Shown here: piece after piece, positions 55,801-63,144 of the stretch | Position numbering within the stretch: the stretch's first letter is position 1 | Layout of the letters: each line of letters begins with the position of its first letter | Assembly (NCBI RefSeq): GCF_005938675.2 | Contig: NZ_VCCH02000020.1 | Span: 1-64,000 of the forward strand | DNA from: Mycobacterium sp. KBS0706 | GTDB taxonomy: Bacteria; Pseudomonadota; Alphaproteobacteria; DSM-16000; Inquilinaceae | Reading direction: 5' to 3' | Length of the DNA: 64,000 nucleotides | Made by a program: the position numbers and the translations under genes | Notes under the pieces: model-generated | What the model was told of the DNA's origin: nothing | What the model saw: the letters and a program-made list of their open reading frames with translations, nothing else | The model's database searches: none

Positions 55801-56301
55801 TTCCGCCGCGGTGCCCTGATCCATGCGCTGCTGCAGGCCCTGCCCGAGCTGCCGACGGGGGCGCGCGAGGCGGCGGCGCGGCGCTATTTGGCCCGGCCGC
55901 AGCATGGCCGCGACGAGGCCGAGCAGGCGGAGATCGTGGCCACGACCCTGGCGGTGCTGGACCAGCCGGGCTTCGAAGCGTTGTTCGGCCCTGGCAGCAG
56001 GGCCGAGGTGCCGGTGGTCGGCCTGGTCGAGGGCCGGGCCCTGTCCGGCCAGATCGACCGGCTGGTGGTGACTCCCGATTCGGTGCTGGTGGTCGACTAC
56101 AAGACCAACCGGCCGCCGCCGGTCAGCATCGAGGCGGTGCCGCGCGCCTATCTGGTGCAGATGGCCGCCTATCGCGCCGCGCTGCGGCTGGTTTATCCAG
56201 GCCGGACAGTGCGCTGCGCGCTGTTGTGGACCGAGGGACCGAGGCTGATGGAACTCCCGCCCGCGACGCTGGACCGGCATGCCCCCGGCGCATCGGCTTG
56301 A
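52861..56301 (+). CDS. addA: double-strand break repair helicase AddA
   Basis: This 1146-residue UvrD/RecB-type helicase-nuclease has a Q-motif region (QRRASDPGHSVWV), Walker A GASAGTGKT (25-33) and Walker B DEAQDT starting at Asp399. Motif III is GDEKQSIFSFQGA, and motif VI appears in YVALTRAEDRLYL. The C-terminal nuclease carries Asp1066 (GQIDRL) and DYKTNRP starting at 1079. It pairs with AddB to resect DNA ends and recognises recombination hotspots in the family. It overlaps addB by 4 bases and is followed 75 bases later by trxA, the usual alphaproteobacterial order. Confidence 0.96.
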   Translation: MSAIRPDPTATQRRASDPGHSVWVGASAGTGKTKVLTDRVLRLMLAGTPPDRILCITFTRAAAAEMANRIAATLARWATMPDDKLQLALADLVGAPPATKVQTEARRLFARVLDVPGGMRIQTVHSFCQSLLRRFPVEAGLPPQFELIDDRSAAEMLERVRRQVLEDESLGWAVDRVAASVGADEFGEIVRALVAERGQLTRLLDEHGGLEALVAEIRRALELPEGATADSLLRDACADSALNCDAVRAAAYALLDSDKKSDQDRGTAIANWLEDPDGRAGRWAEYLRGFLTKEGTIYKTLATRSVAAVAGVLEALQAEAERILALTERLRAAETADATAALLALGAALIERYRADKARRALLDYDDLILQAGDLLERPGKSAWVLFKLDGGIDHVLIDEAQDTSPEQWRVVEALTGEFFAGLGAREDVDRTVFVVGDEKQSIFSFQGADPAEFARVHGLFDRRSREAERPFHTIPLETSFRSVAAVLELVDAVFARDPALDGVAPEPPRHFVSEGRRLHGGLVELWPPLGPSESDEPPAWEPPTEQRGISDPGARLAKLIAARIAGWLRDGTILESKGRPIRPGDVLILVRTRNRFFVELMRALKAANVPVGGMDRMVLTEQLAVMDLMALARFLLLPEDDLSLAELLKGPLVGFDDDRLFALAHGRRGTLWGAMAASPDPAVKPARSWLSEILDRVDFQAPFELFSGVLAQPCPGDVISGRRAMLGRLGPEAEDPLDEFLSLALGFERQLPPSLQRFLHWLETGETEVKREQEQGGGQVRIMTVHGSKGLQAPIVILPDLVGMPSRSARAGEKILWPDEALPVPLWAPRAASRPPAYREAMERADRRRAQEYRRLLYVALTRAEDRLYLLGHYATERGKPADGCWYHLVRDGLATLADAATVSIDGVEGEGLRLHRPQADRPAGPEAVAPLAGAEVPAPDWLHRPPPPEPDPTRPLTPSRPEAEPPARSPLEGSDQGRFRRGALIHALLQALPELPTGAREAAARRYLARPQHGRDEAEQAEIVATTLAVLDQPGFEALFGPGSRAEVPVVGLVEGRALSGQIDRLVVTPDSVLVVDYKTNRPPPVSIEAVPRAYLVQMAAYRAALRLVYPGRTVRCALLWTEGPRLMELPPATLDRHAPGASA

Positions 56302-56376
56302 CCTTGTTCCGTTCTCGTCCCTACCCTATCTCCACGTGGTGAGGTGGCGTCCCCGCCCCTAAGGCAAGGAATTTCC

Positions 56377-56697
56377 ATGAGCACGAAGCCCGTCTCGGAT
56401 ACCAGCTTCGAAACCGACGTCCTGAAGGCCTCGGGTCCCGTCCTGGTGGACTTCTGGGCCGAATGGTGCGGCCCCTGCAAGATGATCGGCCCCTCGCTGG
56501 AGGAGATCTCCGCCGAGCTGGGCGGCAAGGTCAGCGTGGTCAAGCTGAACATCGACGAGAACCCGATGACGCCGCCGAAATACGGCGTCCGCGGCATCCC
56601 GACCCTGATGCTGTTCAAGGACGGCCAGGTCGCCGCCACCAAGATCGGCGCGGTGCCGAAGAAGAGCCTGCAGGACTGGGTCGAGAGCAACCTCTGA
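56377..56697 (+). CDS. trxA: thioredoxin
   Basis: This 106-residue thioredoxin has the redox motif WCGPC with Cys31 and Cys34, the buried Asp25-type residue in LVDFWAEW, and the cis-Pro in RGIPTLMLF. It reduces protein disulfides in the cytoplasm. ATG 56377 has AAGGA upstream. It follows addA in the standard order and is closed by a strong intrinsic terminator. PMTPPKYGV has a Pro pair where many thioredoxins have xTAxKY, a small local difference. Confidence 0.97.
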   Translation: MSTKPVSDTSFETDVLKASGPVLVDFWAEWCGPCKMIGPSLEEISAELGGKVSVVKLNIDENPMTPPKYGVRGIPTLMLFKDGQVAATKIGAVPKKSLQDWVESNL

Positions 56698-56718
56698 TCC
56701 AGCTGCGATCGTGACGGA

Positions 56719-56743
56719 AAGCCCTGCTTCGGCGGGGCTTTTT
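56719..56743 (+). terminator. intrinsic terminator after trxA
   Basis: A 9-bp stem (56719-56727 with 56732-56740, one G-U pair), a TTCG tetraloop and five T (56739-56743) follow the trxA stop. The T-run touches the last base of the convergent LysR gene's stop codon. Confidence 0.9.
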
Positions 56744-57627
56744 CATGGCGTTGCGGCCGGTGGCCGCTTGGCCCGGCGGCCTTCCGCCACCAGCCACAGG
56801 GCGAAGCGCTCCGCCGCGGGATGGCTTGCCAACGCGGGCCTGAGGCAGGTGAAGCGGGTCGCCAGGGGCCTGAAGCCCCATGGCGCGATCAGCCGGCCGG
56901 TCTCGATGTCGGTCTGCGCGAAGGCCCAGGCGGTGACCGCGATCCCGAGGCCTGCCGCCGCCGCCTCGATCATGTAGGAATTGTGCTCGAACGACCGCTC
57001 GGCCCGTGGCGGGGGCAGCTCGACGCCCGCATCCGCGGCCCATCGGGCCCAGCCACCCGCGAAGGTCTCGCTGTGCAGCCGCGGCAGGAACAGAGCCGCC
57101 TTACGGTCCGCCGCGCCTGACAGGGCGGAAGACAGCACCGGACCATAGGCGTGATCGAGGAAGGGCGTCGCCGTCATGCCGGGCGGCGCCGCGCCCCGGT
57201 GCAGCCGGATCGCCGCCTGGACGGCGCCGAAGCTTGCCGCCCCCCCATCCTCGAGGATCCGGACCTGGATTCCGGGATTGGCGTCGATGAAGCCGGCGAG
57301 GCGCGGGATCAGCCATTTCATGGCGAAGGTGCCCGGCGAGGAGACGACGAGCTCCTCCCCCGCCCCGGCCCCGGGCAGCCCCGCCGCGATCCGGTCGAAC
57401 GCCGCGGCCAGACTGGCGGCGAGCTCGCGTCCCGCCGGCGTGAGGACCAGATCGTGCCGCGGCCCTGCCAGAAGCTTCGCGCCGAGCTGCTGTTCCAGCG
57501 CCTTGATCTGGCGGCTGACGGCGCCGTGGGTGACGCAGAGCTCGTCGGCCGCGCGCACCATCGAGCCGGCGCGAGCGAAGGCCTCGAAGGCCTGCAGGCC
57601 CTTCAGCGAAGGAAGCCGACGCCTCAT
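56743..57627 (-). CDS. LysR family transcriptional regulator (GcvA/AmpR-like)
   Basis: This 294-residue regulator has the LysR helix-turn-helix at the N-terminus (LQAFEAFARAGSMVRAADEL, then VTHGAVSRQIKALEQQLG). The effector domain resembles the GcvA/AmpR group (VSSPGTFAMKWLIPRL). It diverges from the pyrF-like gene with 96 bases between starts, so that gene is its likely target; a regulator dedicated to pyrF is unusual. ATG 57627 begins the standard helix-turn-helix; the upstream frame extension would cross the divergent promoter. It converges with the trxA terminator. Confidence 0.93.
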   Translation of the reverse strand: MRRRLPSLKGLQAFEAFARAGSMVRAADELCVTHGAVSRQIKALEQQLGAKLLAGPRHDLVLTPAGRELAASLAAAFDRIAAGLPGAGAGEELVVSSPGTFAMKWLIPRLAGFIDANPGIQVRILEDGGAASFGAVQAAIRLHRGAAPPGMTATPFLDHAYGPVLSSALSGAADRKAALFLPRLHSETFAGGWARWAADAGVELPPPRAERSFEHNSYMIEAAAAGLGIAVTAWAFAQTDIETGRLIAPWGFRPLATRFTCLRPALASHPAAERFALWLVAEGRRAKRPPAATP

Positions 57628-57723
57628 CCTGTGACTCCAGCTCACATCCCCGACCGGCTTAGTCGATTGCCCGGGAAAGGCCAAGGCCCGATCAAGCAAG
57701 GGTCATTCAACCGGAGTCATGCC

Positions 57724-58551
57724 ATGGCCAGTTTTGCCCAGCGCTTCGCCGATCTTTCCGCCAGCCGGTCGCCACTCTGCCTCGGCCTGGACCCGTCGGA
57801 GGAGCTGTTCCGGACCTGGGGGCTGGCCAATGACATCGCCGGCCTGCGCCGGTTCTGCCGGACGACGCTGGAGGCGGCGGGCGAACTGGTCGCCGTGATC
57901 AAGCCCCAGACCGGCTTCTTCGAGCGCTTCGGGGCCGCGGGCATGGCCGAGCTCGCCGCGACGGTCGCGCAGATCCAGGCCCAAGGGGCGCTGTGCCTGA
58001 TCGACGCCAAGCGCGGCGACCTGGCCGGAACCATGGCGGGCTACGCGGCCGCGATGCTCGGGGCCGGATCCGGCTTCGGCGGCGACGCCGTGACCGTCAG
58101 CGCCTTTCTCGGGTTCGACGCGCTGCGTCCCGTGTTCGACCGCGCCGTGGCGACGGGGACGGGCGTGTTCGTCGTGGTGCAGCCCTCGAACCCGGAGGGC
58201 CGCGCGCTGCAGCAGGCCCGCCATCCCGACGGCCGCACCGTGTCGGAGGCCCTGGCCGACGAGATCAGCGCCTTCAACGCGGCCCGGGGACCCGGCGTCG
58301 GCGTGCTGGGTGCCGTGGTCGGCGCGACGACCGATCCGGCGGCCATCCTCGACCGCCTGCAGCAATCCCTGATCCTGGCGCCCGGGATCGGCCCGCAGGG
58401 CGCGGAGATGGCCGAGTTGGGGACGAAGTTTCGGTCCGCGCGCGGGCGGGTCCTGCCTGTGGTGTCCCGCGCCGTCCTCGGCCAGGGGCCGAGCTCCACG
58501 GCGCTGCGCGACTCGATCCTGCGCTACCGTGAGGCCGCCTGGCCGGCCTGA
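57724..58551 (+). CDS. pyrF: orotidine 5'-phosphate decarboxylase, type 2
   Basis: This 275-residue OMP decarboxylase is of the longer type-2 branch. The signature LCLGLDPSEE is near residue 20, the catalytic LIDAKRGDLAGTM is in the middle (the Lys-Asp pair), and a phosphate-binding APGIGPQG loop lies late in the chain. It converts OMP to UMP in pyrimidine synthesis. Alphaproteobacteria normally carry the shorter type 1, while type 2 is common in actinobacteria and myxobacteria, so transfer is possible. It diverges from a LysR gene and has the ribosome site CCGGAG just upstream. Confidence 0.9.
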   Translation: MASFAQRFADLSASRSPLCLGLDPSEELFRTWGLANDIAGLRRFCRTTLEAAGELVAVIKPQTGFFERFGAAGMAELAATVAQIQAQGALCLIDAKRGDLAGTMAGYAAAMLGAGSGFGGDAVTVSAFLGFDALRPVFDRAVATGTGVFVVVQPSNPEGRALQQARHPDGRTVSEALADEISAFNAARGPGVGVLGAVVGATTDPAAILDRLQQSLILAPGIGPQGAEMAELGTKFRSARGRVLPVVSRAVLGQGPSSTALRDSILRYREAAWPA

Positions 58552-58562
58552 ACGCGGCCCTG

Positions 58563-59060
58563 CTACTCCACCTTCTCGCCCGGATAGGCGCCCCAGAACG
58601 CCGCCCGGCGCATCCAGCCGCGATAGCCCTTGAGGTCGACATAGCACCAGTCGGCCTGCGCCCCGTCGCCCGGGCAGCGCAGCAGCGAGCCGATCACGCC
58701 GGGCTCGGCCTTCGCCATCAGGCCGGAGCCCTCGCTCGGCTCGTTGTAGATCGGCTGGTCCTCCTTGCCGGTGACCACCAGGCTGCGCCGGCGGGTCAGC
58801 AGGGCCTGGTGCACCCAGCCCTCGATCCCCTCCCAGTCGCGCACCCGGCGCCAGGTGTCGAACTCCGCGATCACCTCGACCGGCAGGCCCTTCTTGCTGA
58901 CCACCCATTCGACCGGATAGCGCTCGCCCGGCCCGGTGCGGAGATTGACCTCGTCCGACCGCAGCGACACGAATCGCGGCACCGGCTGGCCGCTGCCGGC
59001 GGCTTGGGCAGCCAGCGGCACGGCCACGACGAGGAGGAGGGCGGCGAAGAGGCGGTGCAT
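58563..59060 (-). CDS. exported bacterial SH3-domain protein
   Basis: This 165-residue protein has a signal peptide (MHRLFAALLLVVAVPLAAQA) and two consecutive SH3-like segments. The first holds LRSDEVNLRTGPGERYPVEW and WEGIEGWVHQAL; the second holds LMAKAEPGVIGSLL and GYRGWMRRAAFWG. This matches the COG3807-type SH3 proteins of alphaproteobacteria, thought to bind envelope polymers. ATG 59060 gives the signal peptide. It converges with pyrF (11 bases apart). The upstream peptidase gene on the same strand ends 57 bases before it. Confidence 0.88.
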   Translation of the reverse strand: MHRLFAALLLVVAVPLAAQAAGSGQPVPRFVSLRSDEVNLRTGPGERYPVEWVVSKKGLPVEVIAEFDTWRRVRDWEGIEGWVHQALLTRRRSLVVTGKEDQPIYNEPSEGSGLMAKAEPGVIGSLLRCPGDGAQADWCYVDLKGYRGWMRRAAFWGAYPGEKVE

Positions 59061-59116
59061 GGGGCTCCGGCTGGCGGCGGTCGATGCCGACACAAGAATC
59101 CCGGTCGCCGCCGCCG

Positions 59117-60205
59117 TCAAGTGCGTCCGTAGCGGCGCATGATCTCCGGCAGGCGCTCGATCGGCAAGGCGTGGCTGACCCGGCCGTTGCGGCCGGCCGT
59201 GGTCTCGGCAGCGCAGAGCGAGTTCCAGATCGCCTCCTCCGTCGCCTCGACCACGGCCGCCATCAGCGGCTGCAGCGCGAAATCGGGCAGCATGCGCAGG
59301 TTCTCGAAGGGCAGTGCCCGGCTGGTGTCGGTGGCCTGCCCGAGATCGTTGCCGGTGGAGAAGGCGATGAACACGTCGCCGCTGCCCGGCCAGCCCAGGC
59401 CGCCGCAGCGGGCCAGGCCCAGGCCGGCCCGCTGGGCCAGCCGCTTCAGCTGGTGCGGGAACAGCGGCGCATCGGTGGCGACCACGACCAGGATCGAGCC
59501 TTCGACCCGGCGCTGGGCGAAGCAGCTGGGCACGTCGGTGACCGGGATCTCGCGCCCGACCGGCACGCCGTCGAGCAGCAGCCGGTCGCGGTCGCCGTAA
59601 TTGGTCTGCACCAGGATGCCGACGGTCCAGCTGTCGCCGCCCTGGGCGACGATGCGGGAGGCAGTGCCGGTGCCGGCCTTGAACTCATGCGCGTTGGTGC
59701 CGGTGCCGCCGCCGGCGCAGCCCTCGGCCACCGGGTCGGCGGTGGCGCGGCGCAGCGCCTCCAGCGCGTGGTGCGGCCGCACCACGAAATGCTCGCTCTC
59801 GGACAGCCAGCCGTCATAGGTCTCGGACACCAGCGGCATCTTGAAGTCGGCACCAGTCGCCAGCGTCACCTCGGCGTCGACCATGCCCTCATGCACGGCG
59901 CCGATCGAGAAGGTGCCGGTCAGGGACAGCGGACCGCAGAGCAGGCCGAACTCGTTGATCCAGGTCAGGCCGGTGACCTCGCTGTTGCCGTTCAGCACAT
60001 GGCCGGCGGCGAACAGGTTGCGGCGCCAGATCTCGCCGTCCTGCGGCACGATCGCGGTGATGCCGGTGCGAATGACATGCGGCGCCTCCTCGACCAGGGT
60101 GACCTGGCCGACCAGCACGCCGGGAACATCGGTGATGCCGTTCTTCGGGCCGGGCGGCAGCGTACCGATCGACAGCCCCAGATCCCGCAGCCTCGCGCGC
60201 GCCAT
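59117..60205 (-). CDS. P1 family (DmpA-type) autoproteolytic aminopeptidase
   Basis: This 362-residue Ntn-like hydrolase has the DmpA hallmarks. NGITDVPGVLVGQVTL is near the N-terminus and CAGGGTGTNAHEFKAGTGT in the middle. The predicted self-cleavage site is Gly236-Ser237 (VEGSILVVVATDAPL), where Ser237 becomes the N-terminal nucleophile. Members release N-terminal D- or L-amino acids or beta-peptides. There is no signal peptide, so it is cytoplasmic. ATG 60205 has GAGGG upstream. The 272 bases upstream (60206-60477) contain no gene that I can see. Confidence 0.93.
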   Translation of the reverse strand: MARARLRDLGLSIGTLPPGPKNGITDVPGVLVGQVTLVEEAPHVIRTGITAIVPQDGEIWRRNLFAAGHVLNGNSEVTGLTWINEFGLLCGPLSLTGTFSIGAVHEGMVDAEVTLATGADFKMPLVSETYDGWLSESEHFVVRPHHALEALRRATADPVAEGCAGGGTGTNAHEFKAGTGTASRIVAQGGDSWTVGILVQTNYGDRDRLLLDGVPVGREIPVTDVPSCFAQRRVEGSILVVVATDAPLFPHQLKRLAQRAGLGLARCGGLGWPGSGDVFIAFSTGNDLGQATDTSRALPFENLRMLPDFALQPLMAAVVEATEEAIWNSLCAAETTAGRNGRVSHALPIERLPEIMRRYGRT

Positions 60206-60477
60206 CCCACCCTCGCCGTAACGCCGGAGTTTCGCCCCCATGCCTGGGTAGCAAGCCGGGCCGGGCCGATCTACGCCCCGATTGGGGTGGATAGGCACAA
60301 GAAAATGGGCCGACCCGATGGCCGGCCCGAGTTGAACAGGGAGGTTCATGCACGATGCGGACGTGCATCCCTAGAACCCCTTGCCTGGGGGGAGGTTCCC
60401 ACCCCCTTGAAAAATTTTGCCTGACGTGTCAGCGCCGTTGAAATTTGCCTATCCTGTAAGCGAGACAGGCCCCGGCG

Positions 60478-61605
60478 TCACCCGAGCGCGGCGTCGAACA
60501 GGGCCTCGTAATCCGCCCGCGACACCGACCGGGCGTTGCTGGCGGTGGAGTGGTCGACCACGGCGCCGGCGACCGCGCGGTCGCGATGCGCCTCGGTGAC
60601 GCCCATCTCGCGCAGGCTCTTCGGCAGGCCGAGCCGTGCATTGAGATCCTCGATCGCGGCGGCGAGGTCGGCCTCCTCCGCCAGGCCCATGGCGCGGGCC
60701 AGCCGGGGATATTTCTCCGCCGCCGCCGGGGCGTTGAAGCGCAGCACCGCCGGCAGGATCACGGCGTTCAGCGTGCCGTGATGCAGCACAGGGGCCGGAA
60801 TGGCGCCCAGCGCATGCGACAGGCCGTGCACCGCGCCCAGCCCCTTCTGGAAGGTCAGCCCGCCCTCCAGCGCCGCCATCATCATCTCGGCTCGCGCCTC
60901 GCGGTCGCTGCCGTCGGCCACCGCCCGCGGCAGGAAGCGCATGGCGCGTTCGGCGCCGTCCAGCGCGATGGCGTCGGCCGGCGGGTTGTGGCGCGGCGAC
61001 AGGAAGGTCTCGATGCAATGGGTCAGCGCGTCCATGCCGGTCGCGGCGGTCAGCAGCGGCGGCAGGCCGAGCGTCAGCTCGGGGTCGCAGATGGCGCGGG
61101 CCGGGATCAGGTGTCCGCTGATCAGCGCCAGCTTGCGGCCGTCGCGCAGGGTGATCAGGGCGGCGCGGCCGACCTCGCTGCCGGTGCCGGCGGTGGTCGG
61201 CACGGCGATCAGCGGCGCCACCGGGCCGATGCGGCCGGCGCCGCCCTCGATCAGCGCGTATTCGGCCAGCTGCCCGGCATGGGTGGCGCGCAGGCCCACC
61301 GCCTTGGCCAGGTCCATGGCCGAGCCACCGCCGAGTGCGAGCAGCCCGTCGCAGGCGGCGTGCTTGTAGGCCGCGAAGGCCTTGTCGACTGCGGCCTCGG
61401 TCGGGTTGCCCGGCGTCTCGGCGAACACCGCGTGCTCTGCCGGCAGCATGCGCCGCACCCGGTCGAGCAGCGGCAGCCGGGCGATGCCCTGGTCGGTGAC
61501 CAGCAGCGGCTTGCGGATGCCGAGCTCGGCCAGCTCCTGCGGCAGCAGCTCGACCGCGCCCGACCCGAAGCGGGTGGTGGTCAGATAGGTGATGGTGTCG
61601 GCCAT
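60478..61605 (-). CDS. iron-containing alcohol dehydrogenase
   Basis: This 375-residue group III alcohol dehydrogenase has the NAD-binding GGGSAMDLAKAV and PTTAGTGSEVG. Metal ligands are visible in CDPELTLGLPP, MDALTHCIETF, GAVHGLSHALGA and HHGTLNAVILP. The exact substrate is unknown; the family covers maleylacetate reductase, 1,3-propanediol and other dehydrogenases. It diverges from the M20 hydrolase gene with about 150 bases between starts, which suggests a shared catabolic theme but does not prove one. Confidence 0.93.
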   Translation of the reverse strand: MADTITYLTTTRFGSGAVELLPQELAELGIRKPLLVTDQGIARLPLLDRVRRMLPAEHAVFAETPGNPTEAAVDKAFAAYKHAACDGLLALGGGSAMDLAKAVGLRATHAGQLAEYALIEGGAGRIGPVAPLIAVPTTAGTGSEVGRAALITLRDGRKLALISGHLIPARAICDPELTLGLPPLLTAATGMDALTHCIETFLSPRHNPPADAIALDGAERAMRFLPRAVADGSDREARAEMMMAALEGGLTFQKGLGAVHGLSHALGAIPAPVLHHGTLNAVILPAVLRFNAPAAAEKYPRLARAMGLAEEADLAAAIEDLNARLGLPKSLREMGVTEAHRDRAVAGAVVDHSTASNARSVSRADYEALFDAALG

Positions 61606-61758
61606 CGGTGCGGTCCTTTTGCGGCGTCGGTGGAAAGCCTAGAGGATGCCGCCCGGCATCGGAAGCCGGCGCAAAGGCTTTGCGCGGCGGCGCGCGATAC
61701 GCAAACCGATCGACCCCGGCCGGCGATATGCTGCCGCGGCAACGACCCGGGATCCGCC

Positions 61759-62988
61759 ATGACCGCCCCTGTCCTCGACTATGCCCGCCTGCTGGACCGG
61801 CTGCAGCGCCTGGGGGCGGTCGGACGCGGCCCGTCCGGCGGGCCGACCCGGCTGGCGCTGACCGACTCCGACCGCAAGGGCCGCGACCTGCTGGCGGGAT
61901 GGATGCGCGAGGCCGGGCTGGAGGTGCGCGTCGATCGCATCGGCAACATCTTCGGCCTGTGGCCCGCCCCCGGCGACGCCGACCCGGTGATGATCGGGTC
62001 GCATATCGACACGGTGATCGACGCCGGCATCTATGACGGCTGCTATGGTGTTCTGGCAGGGCTGGCGGTGGTCGAGGCGCTGCGGGCCGCCGGCGCTGCG
62101 CCGGCGCGGCCGATCGCGGTCGCCGCCTTCACCAATGAGGAGGGCGTGCGGTTCCAGCCCGACATGATGGGGTCGCTGGTCCATGCCGGCGGGCTGGAGC
62201 TCGGCGCCGCCCTGGCCGCGGTCGGCACCGACGGCGCCGTGCTGGGCGAGGAGCTGGCGCGGATCGGCTATGCCGGCAATCTCGAACCCGGATCAATCCG
62301 CCCGGCCTGCTATCTGGAGCTGCATATCGAGCAAGGCCCGGTGCTGGAGGCCGAGGGGCTGGCCATCGGCGCCGTCGATTCGCTGCAGGGCATCTCCTGG
62401 CAGCGCGTCACCATCACCGGCGCGGCCAACCATGCCGGCACCACGCCGATCACGGCCCGCCGCGACGCCGGCCTGGCCGCCGCCCGGGTGATCGCCCATC
62501 TGCGCGACCGGGTGGCCGGAGCCAATGCCGGCACTCTGGCCACGGTCGGGTCGCTGCGGCTGGAGCCGGACGCGATCAACGTGATCCCGTCCCGGGCGGT
62601 GTTCACCGTCGACCTGCGCGACCCGGACGAGGAACGGCTGCAGGCCGCCGAAGCCGCGCTGGCCGACTGTCTCGAAACGCTAGCGGCGGCCGAGGGCGTC
62701 GAGGTCGCGACCGAGCGGCTGGCCCGGTTCAGCCCGGTCCGGTTCGACCCGGAGCTGGTGCGGCTGGTCGCCGAGGCGGCGGAGCGGCGCGGCCATGGCT
62801 GGCGGCGCATCACCTCCGGCGCCGGCCATGACGCCCAGATGATCGCCCGGATCGCGCCGTCGGCGATGATCTTCGTGCCCAGCTGCGGCGGCATCAGCCA
62901 CAACCCGGCGGAGTTCACCGCGCCCGAGCAGCTGGCTGCCGGCGCCGAGGTGCTGCTGGACGTGGTGGCCGGGCTGGTGGGAGCGTAA
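61759..62988 (+). CDS. M20 family hydantoinase/carbamoylase-type amidohydrolase
   Basis: This 409-residue zinc hydrolase of the allantoate amidohydrolase / N-carbamoyl-amino-acid hydrolase / beta-ureidopropionase group has metal ligands in GSHIDTVIDAGIYDG, AFTNEEGVRF and ELHIEQGPVLE. The late SGAGHDAQ and FVPSCGGISHNPAEF are also typical. The substrate is an N-carbamoyl or ureido compound by family; which one is unknown. ATG 61759 begins the conserved region. A dispersed repeat and then the end of argB follow. Confidence 0.92.
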   Translation: MTAPVLDYARLLDRLQRLGAVGRGPSGGPTRLALTDSDRKGRDLLAGWMREAGLEVRVDRIGNIFGLWPAPGDADPVMIGSHIDTVIDAGIYDGCYGVLAGLAVVEALRAAGAAPARPIAVAAFTNEEGVRFQPDMMGSLVHAGGLELGAALAAVGTDGAVLGEELARIGYAGNLEPGSIRPACYLELHIEQGPVLEAEGLAIGAVDSLQGISWQRVTITGAANHAGTTPITARRDAGLAAARVIAHLRDRVAGANAGTLATVGSLRLEPDAINVIPSRAVFTVDLRDPDEERLQAAEAALADCLETLAAAEGVEVATERLARFSPVRFDPELVRLVAEAAERRGHGWRRITSGAGHDAQMIARIAPSAMIFVPSCGGISHNPAEFTAPEQLAAGAEVLLDVVAGLVGA

Positions 62989-63033
62989 GGACGACGCTCG
63001 GCGTCCCTAGCTTCCTTCCCGCAATCCCCATCC

Positions 63034-63118
63034 TGTCATGCCCGGGCTTGACCCGGGCATCCATGCCGATGCCGCTCCGGGTGGCCCCTGGATTGCCGGG
63101 TCAAGCCCGGCAATGACA
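63034..63118. repeat. dispersed palindromic intergenic repeat, copy 2
   Basis: This 85-base copy of the repeat at 7613-7702 lies in opposite orientation, with the same terminal inverted repeats (tgtcatgcccgggcttgacc on the left) and a core that differs by a few bases and a short deletion. It lies between the M20 gene and argB, again in convergent intergenic space. Confidence 0.85.
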
Positions 63119-63144
63119 GGAAAGGATTGGCCTTACCCCGAGGC

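Noticed and set aside
52810..56280. Very long open frame antisense to addA (over 1100 codons)
   Set aside because: Codon-position GC bias leaves antisense frames open in this genome. The translation is Arg/Gln/Gly-rich with no domain, while the plus strand clearly encodes AddA.
60206..60477. Possible small RNA or terminator between the P1 peptidase and the alcohol dehydrogenase
   Set aside because: Only short imperfect hairpins (for example CCTGT/ACAGG near 60450-60470) and no T-run; nothing firm enough to call.
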